Below are positions 8,649-16,815 of a stretch of DNA of 38,558 nt, one piece after another. Every line of letters starts with the position of its first letter. The first letter of the stretch is position 1. The DNA comes from Croceivirga sp. GTDB taxonomy: Bacteria; Bacteroidota; Bacteroidia; Flavobacteriales; Flavobacteriaceae. The translations under genes were made by a program, and so were the position numbers. Location of the stretch: the NCBI GenBank assembly GCA_028284665.1, contig JANQRG010000015.1, positions 1 through 38,558 of the forward strand, written 5' to 3'. The notes under the pieces were generated by a model, which did not search any database, had not been told where the DNA came from, and worked only from the letters and a program-made list of their open reading frames with translations.

Positions 8649-9917
8649 TTATTTTGAAATACCTTCCGAAATTTCTACCTCATCGGAAAGGTCCAGGCGC
8701 CTGAACTTTGGTGAGATCAACGCTGTGGTGCCCACAGTAAGCAAGGTCATGCAGCCTCCAAAAACAACGGCTGGAACCGTCCCTATAAGTTTCGCCACTA
8801 ATCCGCTTTCAAAAGCACCCAGTTCGTTAGAGGACCCCACAAAAATGGAATTTACTGAAGCCACCCTACCCCGCATAGCATCCGGTGTTTTTAGTTGCAG
8901 GATCGTTTGGCGAATGATCATAGAGACCCCATCGACGGCCCCACTTACAAATAACGCTATAACAGAAAGCCAGAACAGTTTGGAAAGTCCAAAGACTATA
9001 ATACAAATACCAAAAGCAAACACTGCCCATAACAGTTTTTTCCCTGCCTTTTTATGCAGGGGAAATCGGGTTGACAACAGCATTGTAATGGAAGCGCCAA
9101 TGGCCGGAGAGGCCCGGAGAATACCGAAGCCCTCGGATCCTACCTGCAGAATATCCTGGGCATAAATAGGCAATAGCGCTACTGCCCCTCCAAAGAGTAC
9201 GGCTATCATATCCAAAGTGAGTGCTCCCAGAATGGCTTGTGTTTTAAAAACAAAGCGAAGACCATCTTTTAAGCTTTGGAAGACCGGCTCCCCAAGATTT
9301 GGATTCAGTATGGGCTTTCGTGATATCCGGGTGAGAAAACCCAATGCTATTAGAGAAAATCCAAAGATGATACATAGGGACCAGTGCACACCAATCCAAC
9401 TGATTGAAAATCCAGCTAAGGCTGGACCAAAGACAGAAGCTACCTGCCAGGTAGAGCTACTCCAGGTGGCAGCATTCGGGTAAATACGCTTAGGGACTAT
9501 CAATGCAATAAGGGAAAAAATAGTGGGGCCGATAAATGCCCTGACCAAGCCCCCTAAAAACACCAGTGCGTAAATACCGTATAGAATGGTCCTTTGCGAA
9601 TAACGGTTTTCCAGATTGGGTAAGGTGATCAAAAAAAGTCCTAAACTAATGACTGAAAACCCCAATACACATCGAATCAAAAGGTTCCTTTTCTCGCTTT
9701 GATCCACAATATGTCCGGCAAAGAGTGCCATGCTCACCGCAGGAATAATTTCCATCAATCCAATGATCCCCAAAGAAAGCGGATCTTTGGTCAATGAATA
9801 CACCTGCCACTCAATAACAATAAACTGCATGGACCAGGCGAATACCATAGCCAACCGAACCACCAAAAAAATATTGAATTCACGATATCGCAATGCAGCA
9901 TATGGATCGGTCCCCAT
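8649..9917 (-). CDS. MFS transporter (EntS-like major facilitator)
   Basis: This 422-residue polytopic inner-membrane protein has two six-helix bundles. The loop GHIVDQSEKRNLLIRC after helix 2 matches the MFS signature (G-x-L-a-D-r-x-g-r-r/k). Family resemblance is to the enterobactin exporter EntS/MFS_3 group: LRYREFNIFLVVRLAMVFAW at the start and AVDGVSMIIRQTILQLKTPDAMRGRV in the C-terminal half. It likely exports a small molecule by proton antiport; the substrate is unknown. The start codon shares one base with the recJ stop (TAATG), so translation is probably coupled. The 95-bp gap after it contains the ppdK promoter. Confidence 0.9.
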   Translation of the reverse strand: MGTDPYAALRYREFNIFLVVRLAMVFAWSMQFIVIEWQVYSLTKDPLSLGIIGLMEIIPAVSMALFAGHIVDQSEKRNLLIRCVLGFSVISLGLFLITLPNLENRYSQRTILYGIYALVFLGGLVRAFIGPTIFSLIALIVPKRIYPNAATWSSSTWQVASVFGPALAGFSISWIGVHWSLCIIFGFSLIALGFLTRISRKPILNPNLGEPVFQSLKDGLRFVFKTQAILGALTLDMIAVLFGGAVALLPIYAQDILQVGSEGFGILRASPAIGASITMLLSTRFPLHKKAGKKLLWAVFAFGICIIVFGLSKLFWLSVIALFVSGAVDGVSMIIRQTILQLKTPDAMRGRVASVNSIFVGSSNELGAFESGLVAKLIGTVPAVVFGGCMTLLTVGTTALISPKFRRLDLSDEVEISEGISK

Positions 9918-11605
9918 TAGCGAATATCCCGTATCTTAAGTTGTAAGGTGGTTTCACCATTCCATTCATTTTCATCCAGGGAAAAAACACTGTCAAAACC
10001 CTTAGTTGTTTTTACCAGCGACAGTTTCTCACCAAGATTGAATCCGATAGCTCCAATCGGTCGTGATCCTTTTTGGGTGAGGGTCAATTTTAAGTGTTTT
10101 TCTTCTTCTCCTACGCCCCTGGCATACCCAGTGTCCTGAACACCACGCGCCATGAAAACCGGGGTCATATTTCCCGGTCCGAAAGGTGCAAACTGCTTAA
10201 GAATACGAAGCAATTTAGGCGTGATCTGTCCTAATCCTATCTCTGCATCAATATGAAGCTCCGGTACAAGTAGCTTTGGATCAATTGTATTGGACACTAC
10301 TTTTTCAAATTGGTTCTTAAAATTTTGATATTGATCGGATCGCAGGGTCAACCCCGCAGCATATTTGTGCCCTCCAAATTGTTCAATATGCTCCGCACAG
10401 CTTTCAAGCGCCTTGTATACATCGAATCCTTTCACCGAGCGGGCAGATGCGGCGAGTTTATCCCCGCTTCGGGTAAAAACTAAAGTGGGACGGTAATAGG
10501 TTTCTGTCAATCGGGAAGCTACAATTCCAATAACACCTTTATGCCATTTTTCATCATATACCACAGAGGTGTAACGTGTTTCCTCCTGGTTTTCTTTGAT
10601 CTGTTGCAAGGCCTCAGCCGTAATTTCCCGATCCAATCCCTTCCGATCCAGGTTAAATTGTTCTATTTCTTCTGCAAATCTTCTGGCATCATCAAACTCA
10701 GTCGCGGTAAGCAGTTGTACGGCATATTGTCCGTGTTCCATCCTGCCTGCAGCATTGATACGGGGTGCAATGATAAATACCACATCAGTTATGCTCAGTT
10801 CCTTTTTCTTTATTTGCTGAGTGATCGCTTTTATCCCTGTTCTTGGGGCGCTATTGATGACCTTAAGTCCGTAAGACGCCAGTACCCTGTTTTCTCCTGT
10901 CATAGGAACGATATCTGCGGCAATGGCCGTAGCCACCAAATCCAGGTAGGGAACAAGACGTTCTACAGACTGACCTTTCCTTGCCGCCAGGGCTTGGAGT
11001 ACCTTAAACCCAACGCCACAACCACATAGTTCTTTGTAAGGATAGTTGCAATCAGCTCTTTTGGGGTCCAGCACGGCAACCGCTCCCGGGAGACTTTCTC
11101 CGGGAAGATGGTGATCACAGATAATAAAGTCGATATGCTTCTGCTGGGCATAAGCGACTTCATCCAAAGCTTTGATCCCACAGTCCAGGGCAATGATTAA
11201 GGAAACGTTATTGTCGGCTGCGAAATCGATTCCCTGAAAGGAAATGCCATATCCCTCCCGGTAACGATCGGGAATATAGGTCGCTATGTTAGCATACTCT
11301 TCTGTGAGATAGGTATACACCATTGCCACTGCTGTGGTGCCATCTACATCATAGTCCCCAAAGATGAGGATATTTTCTTCATAGGCTATGGCCTTTTCAA
11401 TGCGCATAACGGCCTTCTCCATATCCTTCATCAGAAAAGGATCGTGTAGATCCGAAAGTTGCGGGCGAAAAAACCGTTTGGCGTCTTCATAATTGGAGAT
11501 ACCGCGTTGTACCAGCAACTGCGCTATCAAGGGGGCCACTTTTAACGCTTCGGAAAGTCGGGCCACCTCCTGGGATAACGGTTGGGGTTTAATGCTCCAG
11601 CGCAT
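9917..11605 (-). CDS. recJ: Single-stranded-DNA-specific exonuclease RecJ
   Basis: RecJ degrades single-stranded DNA 5' to 3' in recombination, mismatch and base-excision repair. The DHH-family metal ligands are visible in order: IFGDYDVDGTTAVAMV (about residues 73-88), an ALDCGI segment, FIICDHHLPGE and later GRMEHG. A DHHA1 domain with GGHKYAAGLT and a C-terminal OB-like domain follow. At about 562 residues it is the usual length. I chose the ATG at 11605 (protein MRWSIKPQP) over the in-frame GTG at 11617 because related proteins start at this tryptophan-containing motif and GGAAA lies just upstream. It overlaps the exporter gene by one base. Confidence 0.95.
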   Translation of the reverse strand: MRWSIKPQPLSQEVARLSEALKVAPLIAQLLVQRGISNYEDAKRFFRPQLSDLHDPFLMKDMEKAVMRIEKAIAYEENILIFGDYDVDGTTAVAMVYTYLTEEYANIATYIPDRYREGYGISFQGIDFAADNNVSLIIALDCGIKALDEVAYAQQKHIDFIICDHHLPGESLPGAVAVLDPKRADCNYPYKELCGCGVGFKVLQALAARKGQSVERLVPYLDLVATAIAADIVPMTGENRVLASYGLKVINSAPRTGIKAITQQIKKKELSITDVVFIIAPRINAAGRMEHGQYAVQLLTATEFDDARRFAEEIEQFNLDRKGLDREITAEALQQIKENQEETRYTSVVYDEKWHKGVIGIVASRLTETYYRPTLVFTRSGDKLAASARSVKGFDVYKALESCAEHIEQFGGHKYAAGLTLRSDQYQNFKNQFEKVVSNTIDPKLLVPELHIDAEIGLGQITPKLLRILKQFAPFGPGNMTPVFMARGVQDTGYARGVGEEEKHLKLTLTQKGSRPIGAIGFNLGEKLSLVKTTKGFDSVFSLDENEWNGETTLQLKIRDIR

Positions 11606-11677
11606 GCTAGTTTCCACTGGTAGGATTAGTATTTTCTGTTAATTCTTCTGATCAGCCACTTGCTTGAATCCTATTCT

Positions 11678-12106
11678 TCAAGCTTTGTGAAAATGTGTGG
11701 TTATTTCCAGCGTTGCAAATCGTCTAAACATCTCCATAACACCACAGTACTTCTCAACGGAAAGGTCTACCGCACGCTGTAGCCGTTCTTCATTTAGATT
11801 GGGACCATGAAAGTGGTATTCGATTCGAACGTTATCGTAATATTTAGGATGTTCCTCGGTCAGATCCCCAAAAGTTTCAATATGAAAATCTTCCACTTCA
11901 AGTTTCATTTTTTTAATTAAGGACGCTACATCCAACCCAGAACACCCGGCAAGGGAAGAAAGCATCAACGCCTTGGGCCGATACCCTGCTCCAGCACCCC
12001 CATCCTCAGGGCTGGCATCTATTTTGAGGGAAATTCCTGACGGATTATTGCTTTCAAAAGCCATTTCGCCTGTCCACTTGGTGGTGATATGATTTGTATC
12101 TCCCAT
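11678..12106 (-). CDS. OsmC family protein
   Basis: This 142-residue protein has the OsmC/YhfA alpha-beta fold. It contains the redox-active cysteine segment LSSLAGCSGLDVASLIKKM at about residues 49-67. A second cysteine sits in VEKYCGVMEMF near residue 122, matching the Cys pair that reduces organic hydroperoxides in Ohr/OsmC proteins. Members of this YhfA-like branch are less well characterised, so peroxidase activity is likely but not certain. The gene is divergent from the AhpD-like gene at 12154, only 47 bp away. Both encode cysteine-based redox proteins and may share a control region. RecJ follows after about 70 bp. Confidence 0.88.
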   Translation of the reverse strand: MGDTNHITTKWTGEMAFESNNPSGISLKIDASPEDGGAGAGYRPKALMLSSLAGCSGLDVASLIKKMKLEVEDFHIETFGDLTEEHPKYYDNVRIEYHFHGPNLNEERLQRAVDLSVEKYCGVMEMFRRFATLEITTHFHKA

Positions 12107-12153
12107 AAATTTTGTTTCTTGTAAACGTTAAAAATACAATAAATCCAACCAGT

Positions 12154-12756
12154 ATGGCACTTGTTGAACCACTATCCCCCGACCACGACCCCGAAACCAA
12201 AAACCTGGCAGAATTCTTCAATGAAACGCTGGGTTTTTGTCCGAATTCGGTATTAACCATGCAGCACAGGCCAGCGATTTCCAAAGCGTTCATCAACCTC
12301 AACAAGGCGGTTATGGCAAATGAAGGTAAGGTCACCTCTGCCTTAAAACGAATGATTGCCTGGGTGAGTAGTAATGCCACAGGATGTCGCTACTGCCAGG
12401 CCCATGCTATTCGTGCTGCTGAACGTTACGGGGCGCAACAAGAACAACTGGATAATATTTGGGAATATCGTACTCATCCGGCCTTTTCAGATGCGGAACG
12501 TGCTGCCCTGGATTTTGCCCTGGCCGCTTCCCAGGTTCCAAATACGGTAAATTCCAGTATCAAAGAACGCTTACATCAGCATTGGACCGACGGGGAAATT
12601 GTAGAAATGTTAGGGGTAATAGCACTTTTTGGTTACCTCAATCGTTGGAATGACTCCATGGGAACAGCAATAGAAGACGGTGCCGTAGAAAGCGGAGAAC
12701 AGTACCTGGGAAAATACGGTTGGGAAAAAGGGAAGCATGATGGGAGTAGATACTAG
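12154..12756 (+). CDS. Carboxymuconolactone decarboxylase/AhpD-like protein
   Basis: This 200-residue protein carries the AhpD-like CxxC-x3-H signature as TGCRYCQAHAIRAAERYG near residue 75. In AhpD this pair and histidine relay electrons to a peroxiredoxin. The helices around it (MIAWVSSNATG before, ALDFALAASQVPNTV after) fit the all-alpha CMD fold. The open frame extends upstream to an ATG at 12112, but I start at 12154 (MALVEPLSPDHDP). The upstream residues are not family-like and would overlap the divergent OsmC promoter region. It is probably an alkylhydroperoxidase or thiol oxidoreductase; the physiological substrate is unknown. The stop codon directly abuts a dispersed repeat element. 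Confidence 0.86.
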   Translation: MALVEPLSPDHDPETKNLAEFFNETLGFCPNSVLTMQHRPAISKAFINLNKAVMANEGKVTSALKRMIAWVSSNATGCRYCQAHAIRAAERYGAQQEQLDNIWEYRTHPAFSDAERAALDFALAASQVPNTVNSSIKERLHQHWTDGEIVEMLGVIALFGYLNRWNDSMGTAIEDGAVESGEQYLGKYGWEKGKHDGSRY

Positions 12757-13253
12757 ATTTTAGATGGGAGATGTTAGATATTAGATGTGAGATGTGAGAT
12801 ATTAGACTATAGACCTTAGACCGCTTCGCTGATAGAGGTTAGACGATAGACTGCTGCCCTACTAGATTTCAGCTTTCCTTGTCATTCCTGCGCCCGCCTG
12901 ACCGGAACGGGCAGGAAGGCAGGAATCCAGCTTACCCCAATAATTTTCCAAGAGCCTTCGCTGTTTAAGAGATTTTTAGGAGTTTTTTCAGACAAAAGTC
13001 TTTTCAAAAAGTCTAAGGCAAACCTTGGGGTATAGCATTGTAGGGTGTTTAGGTTTTCTTTTTCGAGGTCAAATATAGATTTCAATCTACTCAGAAATAA
13101 AGAACATCCTATCCAAAGAAAAAAGTCCTACATCTTTCATCTATAAGTGAAACGGTCTTATATCTAACAGCGAAGCGTTCTCATATCCAACATCTATAAG
13201 CGAAGCGTTCTCATATCTAACCTCTATCAGCGAAGCAGTCTAACATCTAAAAA
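12757..13253. repeat. Dispersed intergenic repeat element with inverted periodic ends
   Basis: No gene is supported here. The ends carry TTTTAGATG (12758-12766) and its complement (13244-13252). Inside these, a 26-bp block at 12818-12843 is repeated inverted at 13216-13241 with one mismatch. The left flank is built of short agatRttaga-like units. The right flank alternates 30-bp and 23-bp units at 13138, 13168, 13191 and 13221, each containing an AGCGAAGC-like core. The middle holds a hairpin (ATTCCTGC 12884-12891 with GCAGGAAT 12919-12926). This looks like a nonautonomous element or decayed repeat cluster. The bases from 13254 to 13327 show nothing recognisable. Confidence 0.72.
12884..12926. 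repeat. REP-like hairpin inside the dispersed repeat
   Basis: The outer arms ATTCCTGC and GCAGGAAT are perfectly complementary over 8 bp, and an inner GCCCG/CGGGC pair lies between them. The unit GTCATTCCTGC ... GCAGGAATCC recurs as an intergenic palindrome in many bacterial genomes. It has no T-run after it, so it is not a classic terminator. Confidence 0.65.
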
Positions 13254-13327
13254 CCATTTCTTGACCCAGATCAACTTTTGGCTGCGTGGACAGCCCGATC
13301 TTTATGCTCATCAAAGAACGAATAGTC

Positions 13328-13906
13328 ATGCCCAAACTGGTTATAACCCCGGAACATCAGATCCAACGCCTGAACCAAATCCTTAACAAGGTATCTGAAT
13401 TGCAGGGAATGCCTTTGGAAACGGTAACCAAAGCCCCCTCACCTAAATCCTGGAACATCCTGGAAGTATTGGAGCACTTATCTATTGCAATCGACCTTTA
13501 TACTCCAAAAATTGAGCAGGCCTTTTCGGAAGTAACCCCATCCGACACAGGATCATGGTCTTTTAAGGTTCGGCCCTGGCAACGCTTTGTTATAGAAGGG
13601 CAGCGCCCAAAAGGAAAGAAGCGACCCTTCAAAATGAAAACCTTGAAACGCTTCGAGCCGCTTCTTGACCCTGAAACACTTGATGCACAAAAAAGGAGTG
13701 CCGTTTTTGAGCGTTTCCTCCACTCCTATCAAGACTTAAAAGCGCATATAGTTTCCAGTAGAACCAAGCAAATGAGGCATCGTCCTTTCTCCTCTGCCAT
13801 AGGTCCTATTGTCAAATTCTATCTGCCGGAAGCGTTTGAGTTTTTATTGTGCCATGCCGAACGCCATATGGTACAAATTGATGAGATACTGGTGTCCCAA
13901 ACATGA
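13328..13906 (+). CDS. DinB-fold/DUF1569-like protein
   Basis: This protein of about 192 residues has the four-helix DinB/YfiT-like layout. It has WNILEVLEHLSIAIDLYT (first metal-ligand helix, with the histidine in LEHLS) and a closing FEFLLCHAERHMVQIDEIL with the two further histidines typical of the fold. Members bind Ni or Zn and many are thiol-dependent transferases, but most flavobacterial copies have no known role. The start is uncertain: in-frame ATGs also occur at 13286 and 13304. I prefer the third, MPKLVITPEHQIQ, where family-like sequence begins. The Crp/Fnr gene follows after 19 bp, suggesting one transcript. Confidence 0.78.
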   Translation: MPKLVITPEHQIQRLNQILNKVSELQGMPLETVTKAPSPKSWNILEVLEHLSIAIDLYTPKIEQAFSEVTPSDTGSWSFKVRPWQRFVIEGQRPKGKKRPFKMKTLKRFEPLLDPETLDAQKRSAVFERFLHSYQDLKAHIVSSRTKQMRHRPFSSAIGPIVKFYLPEAFEFLLCHAERHMVQIDEILVSQT

Positions 13907-13925
13907 TCCTTATCTTTATTTGATA

Positions 13926-14510
13926 ATGGATGTAGCGCATAGTGATCGGTTAAAATCGTTTTTTAAAGGTGTGGCCTTCTCAGAGCAACAAGAGGCGTTC
14001 TTCTTAAAACCCTGGAAAGTATATACTTTTAGTCAAAGTGAATTGATCACCCAAGCCGGAAATATTGAACGTCGTTTTTATGTAGTTGTAGCGGGGGTAC
14101 AGGCCCTTTATCTCCTGAACAAAAACGGGGAGAAAGTAGTTTTGGGGTTTTCCTATCCCGGAAGCCCCTCTGGTGTTTTCGATTCTTTTATCGATCAAAA
14201 GCCATCCGATACCTTTTTGGAAGCGTTAAAGCCTACAATACTCTTAGGGATCTCACGCAGTGATTATCTATCCCTGTTTGAAAACCATCCGGATTTTCAT
14301 AAATGGGGCCATCTTTTTTTTCGGGAAATTCTTTTTGGCCGTCTTTTTCGTGAAGTAGAATTGTTGACCCTTTCGGCCAAAGAGCGCTATGTCACTTTTA
14401 TGAACCGTTGCCCTGAGGAGCTCAAAGTGATCCCCCAGAAATATTTGGCCTCCTACCTCAACATGAAGCCTGAGACCTTCAGCAGATTGCGTCGTTCAGT
14501 ACAGTACTAA
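13926..14510 (+). CDS. Crp/Fnr family transcriptional regulator
   Basis: This 194-residue regulator has an N-terminal cyclic-nucleotide-binding-like beta-roll (residues about 10-120, with QAGNIERRFYVVVAGVQALY) and a dimer helix. A short winged helix-turn-helix ends IPQKYLASYLNMKPETFSRLRR, the last part being the recognition helix with the family's E-x-x-S-R pattern. No cysteine cluster for a Fnr-type Fe-S centre is visible, and cAMP-contact residues are not obvious, so the ligand is unknown. The frame is open back to 13809, but the ATG at 13926 gives the normal length and avoids overlapping the DinB gene. The 3' end overlaps the convergent glycosylase gene by 32 bp. Confidence 0.85.
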   Translation: MDVAHSDRLKSFFKGVAFSEQQEAFFLKPWKVYTFSQSELITQAGNIERRFYVVVAGVQALYLLNKNGEKVVLGFSYPGSPSGVFDSFIDQKPSDTFLEALKPTILLGISRSDYLSLFENHPDFHKWGHLFFREILFGRLFREVELLTLSAKERYVTFMNRCPEELKVIPQKYLASYLNMKPETFSRLRRSVQY

Positions 14511-15063
14511 CCCTTTTTTGGAATTCCGGCAGTACCTCTTCTTCAAACCAAGGGTTCTTACGAAGCCAAAACCGATTTCTTGGTGACGGATGGGGCATAA
14601 CAAAGTAATCGGGAAGATATTCGGCATAGTGCCTCACGGTTTCCGTCAGATTGCTCTTCAAACGTTCTTTTACGTAATACTTCTGAGCATATTGCCCGAT
14701 CAAAATCGTTAATGTTATGTTGGGCATTTGCTTCAAAAGCATTTGATGCCATTGGGGGGCACATTCCGGCCGTGGGGGTAAATCTCCGGAATTTCCTTTT
14801 CCCGGATAACAGAACCCCATAGGGATCAAGGCAAAAAGCCGATCATTATAAAATTGTTCATCGGTAACCCCTAACCATTTTCGTAGCTGTTTTCCACTGG
14901 GATCGTCCCAGGGAATCCCGGTTGCATGCACTTTAGCTCCGGGTGCCTGTCCAATGATTGCAATTTTCGCATCCGGATGGGCAGTAACAATTGGCCTGGG
15001 GCCTAATGGCAAATAGCGTTCACAAATAGTGCAAGTGCTTATATTTTGGAGTAGTTGTTTCAT
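14479..15063 (-). CDS. Uracil-DNA glycosylase family protein, 4Fe-4S type
   Basis: This 194-residue protein has the glycosylase active-site motif GQAPG at residues 38-42 and the DNA-intercalation motif HPSPRN in the C-terminal third. Four cysteines are spaced C11-x2-C14 and C85-x15-C101, matching the Fe-S ligands of family 4/5 uracil-DNA glycosylases. Such enzymes excise uracil from DNA to start base-excision repair, although some superfamily members in this subgroup have other or unknown bases as targets. Its start overlaps the rsmI stop by four bases (ATGA), so the two are translationally coupled. The last codons overlap the recognition-helix end of the convergent regulator gene. Confidence 0.87.
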   Translation of the reverse strand: MKQLLQNISTCTICERYLPLGPRPIVTAHPDAKIAIIGQAPGAKVHATGIPWDDPSGKQLRKWLGVTDEQFYNDRLFALIPMGFCYPGKGNSGDLPPRPECAPQWHQMLLKQMPNITLTILIGQYAQKYYVKERLKSNLTETVRHYAEYLPDYFVMPHPSPRNRFWLRKNPWFEEEVLPEFQKRVSTVLNDAIC

Positions 15064-15734
15064 TTCGGTTTGCCTGCAACAACCACAACCAATTCTCCCT
15101 TGGCAGGATTATCTATAAAGTGTTGGGCCACTTCTTGAAGTGTTCCCCGAATTGTCTCTTCGTACATTTTGGTCAACTCACGTGAAATAGAAACCGCCCG
15201 GTCCGGTCCAAAATACTCTTGAAACTGTCCCAGGGTTTTCATCAGCTTATGTGGACTTTCGTAAAAAATCATAGTTCTGGATTCTTCGGCCAACGCTTCC
15301 AGTCGCGTTTGCCGTCCTTTTTTTACAGGTAGGAATCCTTCAAATACAAAACGGTCGCTGGGTAGGCCGCTATTCACCAAAGCGGGAATGCAGGCGGTGG
15401 CTCCCGGCAGGCATTCTACCGGAATAGCATTTTCAATACAAGCACGAGTAAGTAAAAAGCCAGGATCAGAGATTCCCGGAGTACCGGCATCTGAAATAAG
15501 TGCAATTTTGGCCCCCGCACTAAATTTTGCAGTTAATGCCGGTAGCATCTTGTGTTCATTATGCATATGATGGGACTGAACGGGAGTTTGAATATCATAA
15601 TGCTTCAACAGTTTGCCACTGGTGCGGGTGTCTTCCGCCAAAATGAGATCTACTGTTTTTAGCACCTTAAGTGCTCTTAGGGTAATGTCCTCTAAATTAC
15701 CAATGGGGGTCGGTACCAGATATAGTTTTCCCAT
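15060..15734 (-). CDS. rsmI: 16S rRNA (cytidine(1402)-2'-O)-methyltransferase RsmI
   Basis: This 224-residue SAM-dependent tetrapyrrole-methylase-fold protein opens with GKLYLVPTPIGNLEDITLRAL. It continues with LAEDTRTSGKLLKHY, LISDAGTPGISDPGF and CLPGATACIPALVNSGLP, all hallmark RsmI motifs. It methylates the 2'-hydroxyl of C1402 in the ribosomal decoding centre. The E. coli protein is near 286 residues; this copy lacks the C-terminal extension, which is usual in Bacteroidota. It overlaps the glycosylase gene by 4 bp and follows the DoxX-like gene by 9 bp, so the group is likely one transcript. Confidence 0.95.
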   Translation of the reverse strand: MGKLYLVPTPIGNLEDITLRALKVLKTVDLILAEDTRTSGKLLKHYDIQTPVQSHHMHNEHKMLPALTAKFSAGAKIALISDAGTPGISDPGFLLTRACIENAIPVECLPGATACIPALVNSGLPSDRFVFEGFLPVKKGRQTRLEALAEESRTMIFYESPHKLMKTLGQFQEYFGPDRAVSISRELTKMYEETIRGTLQEVAQHFIDNPAKGELVVVVAGKPK

Positions 15735-15743
15735 GGGCCAAAG

Positions 15744-16097
15744 TTACGGCCTTACCGTCTTTCCTGTAAAATAAGAGATCAGAACAAAAACAAATGCCAG
15801 CACTGCACCCATTTGTTGTCCGTCCGAAACCATATAATGGGCAAAAAACGCTAGAATGGAATTGAAAAAGAATCCTGCATAGGCCCATTCTTTTAACCAC
15901 TTCGAAAAATTACCCCATAATACCACAAGCCCCAATAATTTCGCAATAGCCAAGGGGTAAATCAAATAGGTAGGGTATCCGAAGCTTTCAAAGGCTGCAG
16001 TAATGGCAGCAGTATTAAAGAGATAATTGTACACCGAAAACAGCATGAGGAGGGTAAACAGGACAGTACTCCCCCAGAAGAGAATTTTTTTAAACAT
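15744..16097 (-). CDS. DoxX-like four-helix membrane protein
   Basis: This 117-residue protein has four hydrophobic helices: ILFWGSTVLFTLLMLFSVYNYL, YLIYPLAIAKLLGLVVLW, WAYAGFFFNSILAFFAHYMV and MGAVLAFVFVLISYF. That arrangement fits the DoxX-like/DUF4870-type small membrane proteins. DoxX relatives are linked to respiratory quinone chemistry or detoxification, but this subgroup has no defined role. The frame is open to 16154, but the ATG at 16097 (MFKKILFWGS) is a better start because the upstream residues would overlap the neighbouring gene's end. It lies between the hypothetical gene and rsmI. Confidence 0.78.
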   Translation of the reverse strand: MFKKILFWGSTVLFTLLMLFSVYNYLFNTAAITAAFESFGYPTYLIYPLAIAKLLGLVVLWGNFSKWLKEWAYAGFFFNSILAFFAHYMVSDGQQMGAVLAFVFVLISYFTGKTVRP

Positions 16098-16134
16098 GGC
16101 CAGGATATTTTGGTGATTTGTTGTTTGCTCTAAT

Positions 16135-16815
16135 TTACGCAAACTTCCGCTCAATGATCGCCTTGAACCGGTTCTCGTATTCTTCTTTACCTTCCCAACG
16201 ATTGTACTCCGGTTTTACCATATTGTTGATAAACGCCATAGAACGTTCCTCCGTGTCAATAGTATTAAGTTGCGAAATCACCCGGTTGTAATCGTCCATG
16301 TTATTGTCAAACAAGTGTTTCACAAAGGCCAAACGATCATTCAAGCCGATATTTATTTTTTTGGTAAGCTTGTCATTAAGCGACGTTGTTTTGGCTTTAG
16401 TATTTTCCGGCGTAGGCTCCGGAGAAAGGATTTCCTTATCACTTTTCACGGTTTCCGGCTTGGCAATAAAATCTCCAAAGATGTACTCTATAGCTTCACT
16501 GGGCATTTCCGAAACCATCCCCTTGATGGTGTCCATTCCCGGCGTAATAATATCTTCTTCATGCGGGTTGCTTTCGGGAACTGCCGTATTTTCACTCAAA
16601 ACCGCATTGGCCATTTTTTCAAAGCGGGAAGCAATAACGTTTTTGGATACGTCTACCTCTACATCCTTCAGTTTTTCATCAATAAATTTTAATACAGCGA
16701 GTTTCTCGTAGAGTTCCTTGGCTAGTGTATACAACTCCGTAAGTTCCTTATCCTCCCTTGAGGTAATAATATCTGTGGAGAGCTTAATCAGTTCTTCTCG
16801 TAACTTCCTTTTCAT
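16135..16815 (-). CDS. Conserved hypothetical protein with N-terminal coiled coil
   Basis: I do not recognise a named family for this 226-residue soluble protein. The first 60 residues are charged and helical (LREELIKLSTDII ... LYEKLAVLKFIDEKL), likely coiled coil. Residues about 75-145 are acidic, proline- and threonine-rich and probably disordered. The C-terminal 80 residues form a compact segment with LNDRLAFVKHLFDNNMDDYN, LNTIDTEERSMAF and a tryptophan in EYNRWEGKEEYENRF, the most conserved-looking part. Such a pattern suggests a flavobacterial lineage-specific scaffold or assembly protein (inference). It is divergent from tdk across a 161-bp gap. Confidence 0.72.
   Translation of the reverse strand: MKRKLREELIKLSTDIITSREDKELTELYTLAKELYEKLAVLKFIDEKLKDVEVDVSKNVIASRFEKMANAVLSENTAVPESNPHEEDIITPGMDTIKGMVSEMPSEAIEYIFGDFIAKPETVKSDKEILSPEPTPENTKAKTTSLNDKLTKKINIGLNDRLAFVKHLFDNNMDDYNRVISQLNTIDTEERSMAFINNMVKPEYNRWEGKEEYENRFKAIIERKFA

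Noticed and set aside
8159-8704. 181-codon plus-strand frame opposite ppdK
   Set aside because: It is antisense to the well-supported dikinase N-terminus and crosses the promoter region; no domain is recognisable.
12112-12153. Upstream start for the AhpD-like gene
   Set aside because: The 14 added residues show no family resemblance and would occupy the divergent promoter gap with OsmC.
12882-13085. 67-codon minus-strand frame inside the repeat element
   Set aside because: It lies wholly within the repeat, crosses the REP-like hairpin, and ends in low-complexity sequence. It is more likely a frame through repeated DNA than a gene.
13138-13243. Regular 30/23-bp repeats suggesting a CRISPR array
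   Set aside because: The units differ from each other, have no unique spacers between identical repeats, and no cas genes are nearby.
13809-13925. Upstream extension of the Crp/Fnr frame
   Set aside because: It would overlap the DinB gene by about 100 bp and adds residues unlike the family. The ATG at 13926 gives the normal length.
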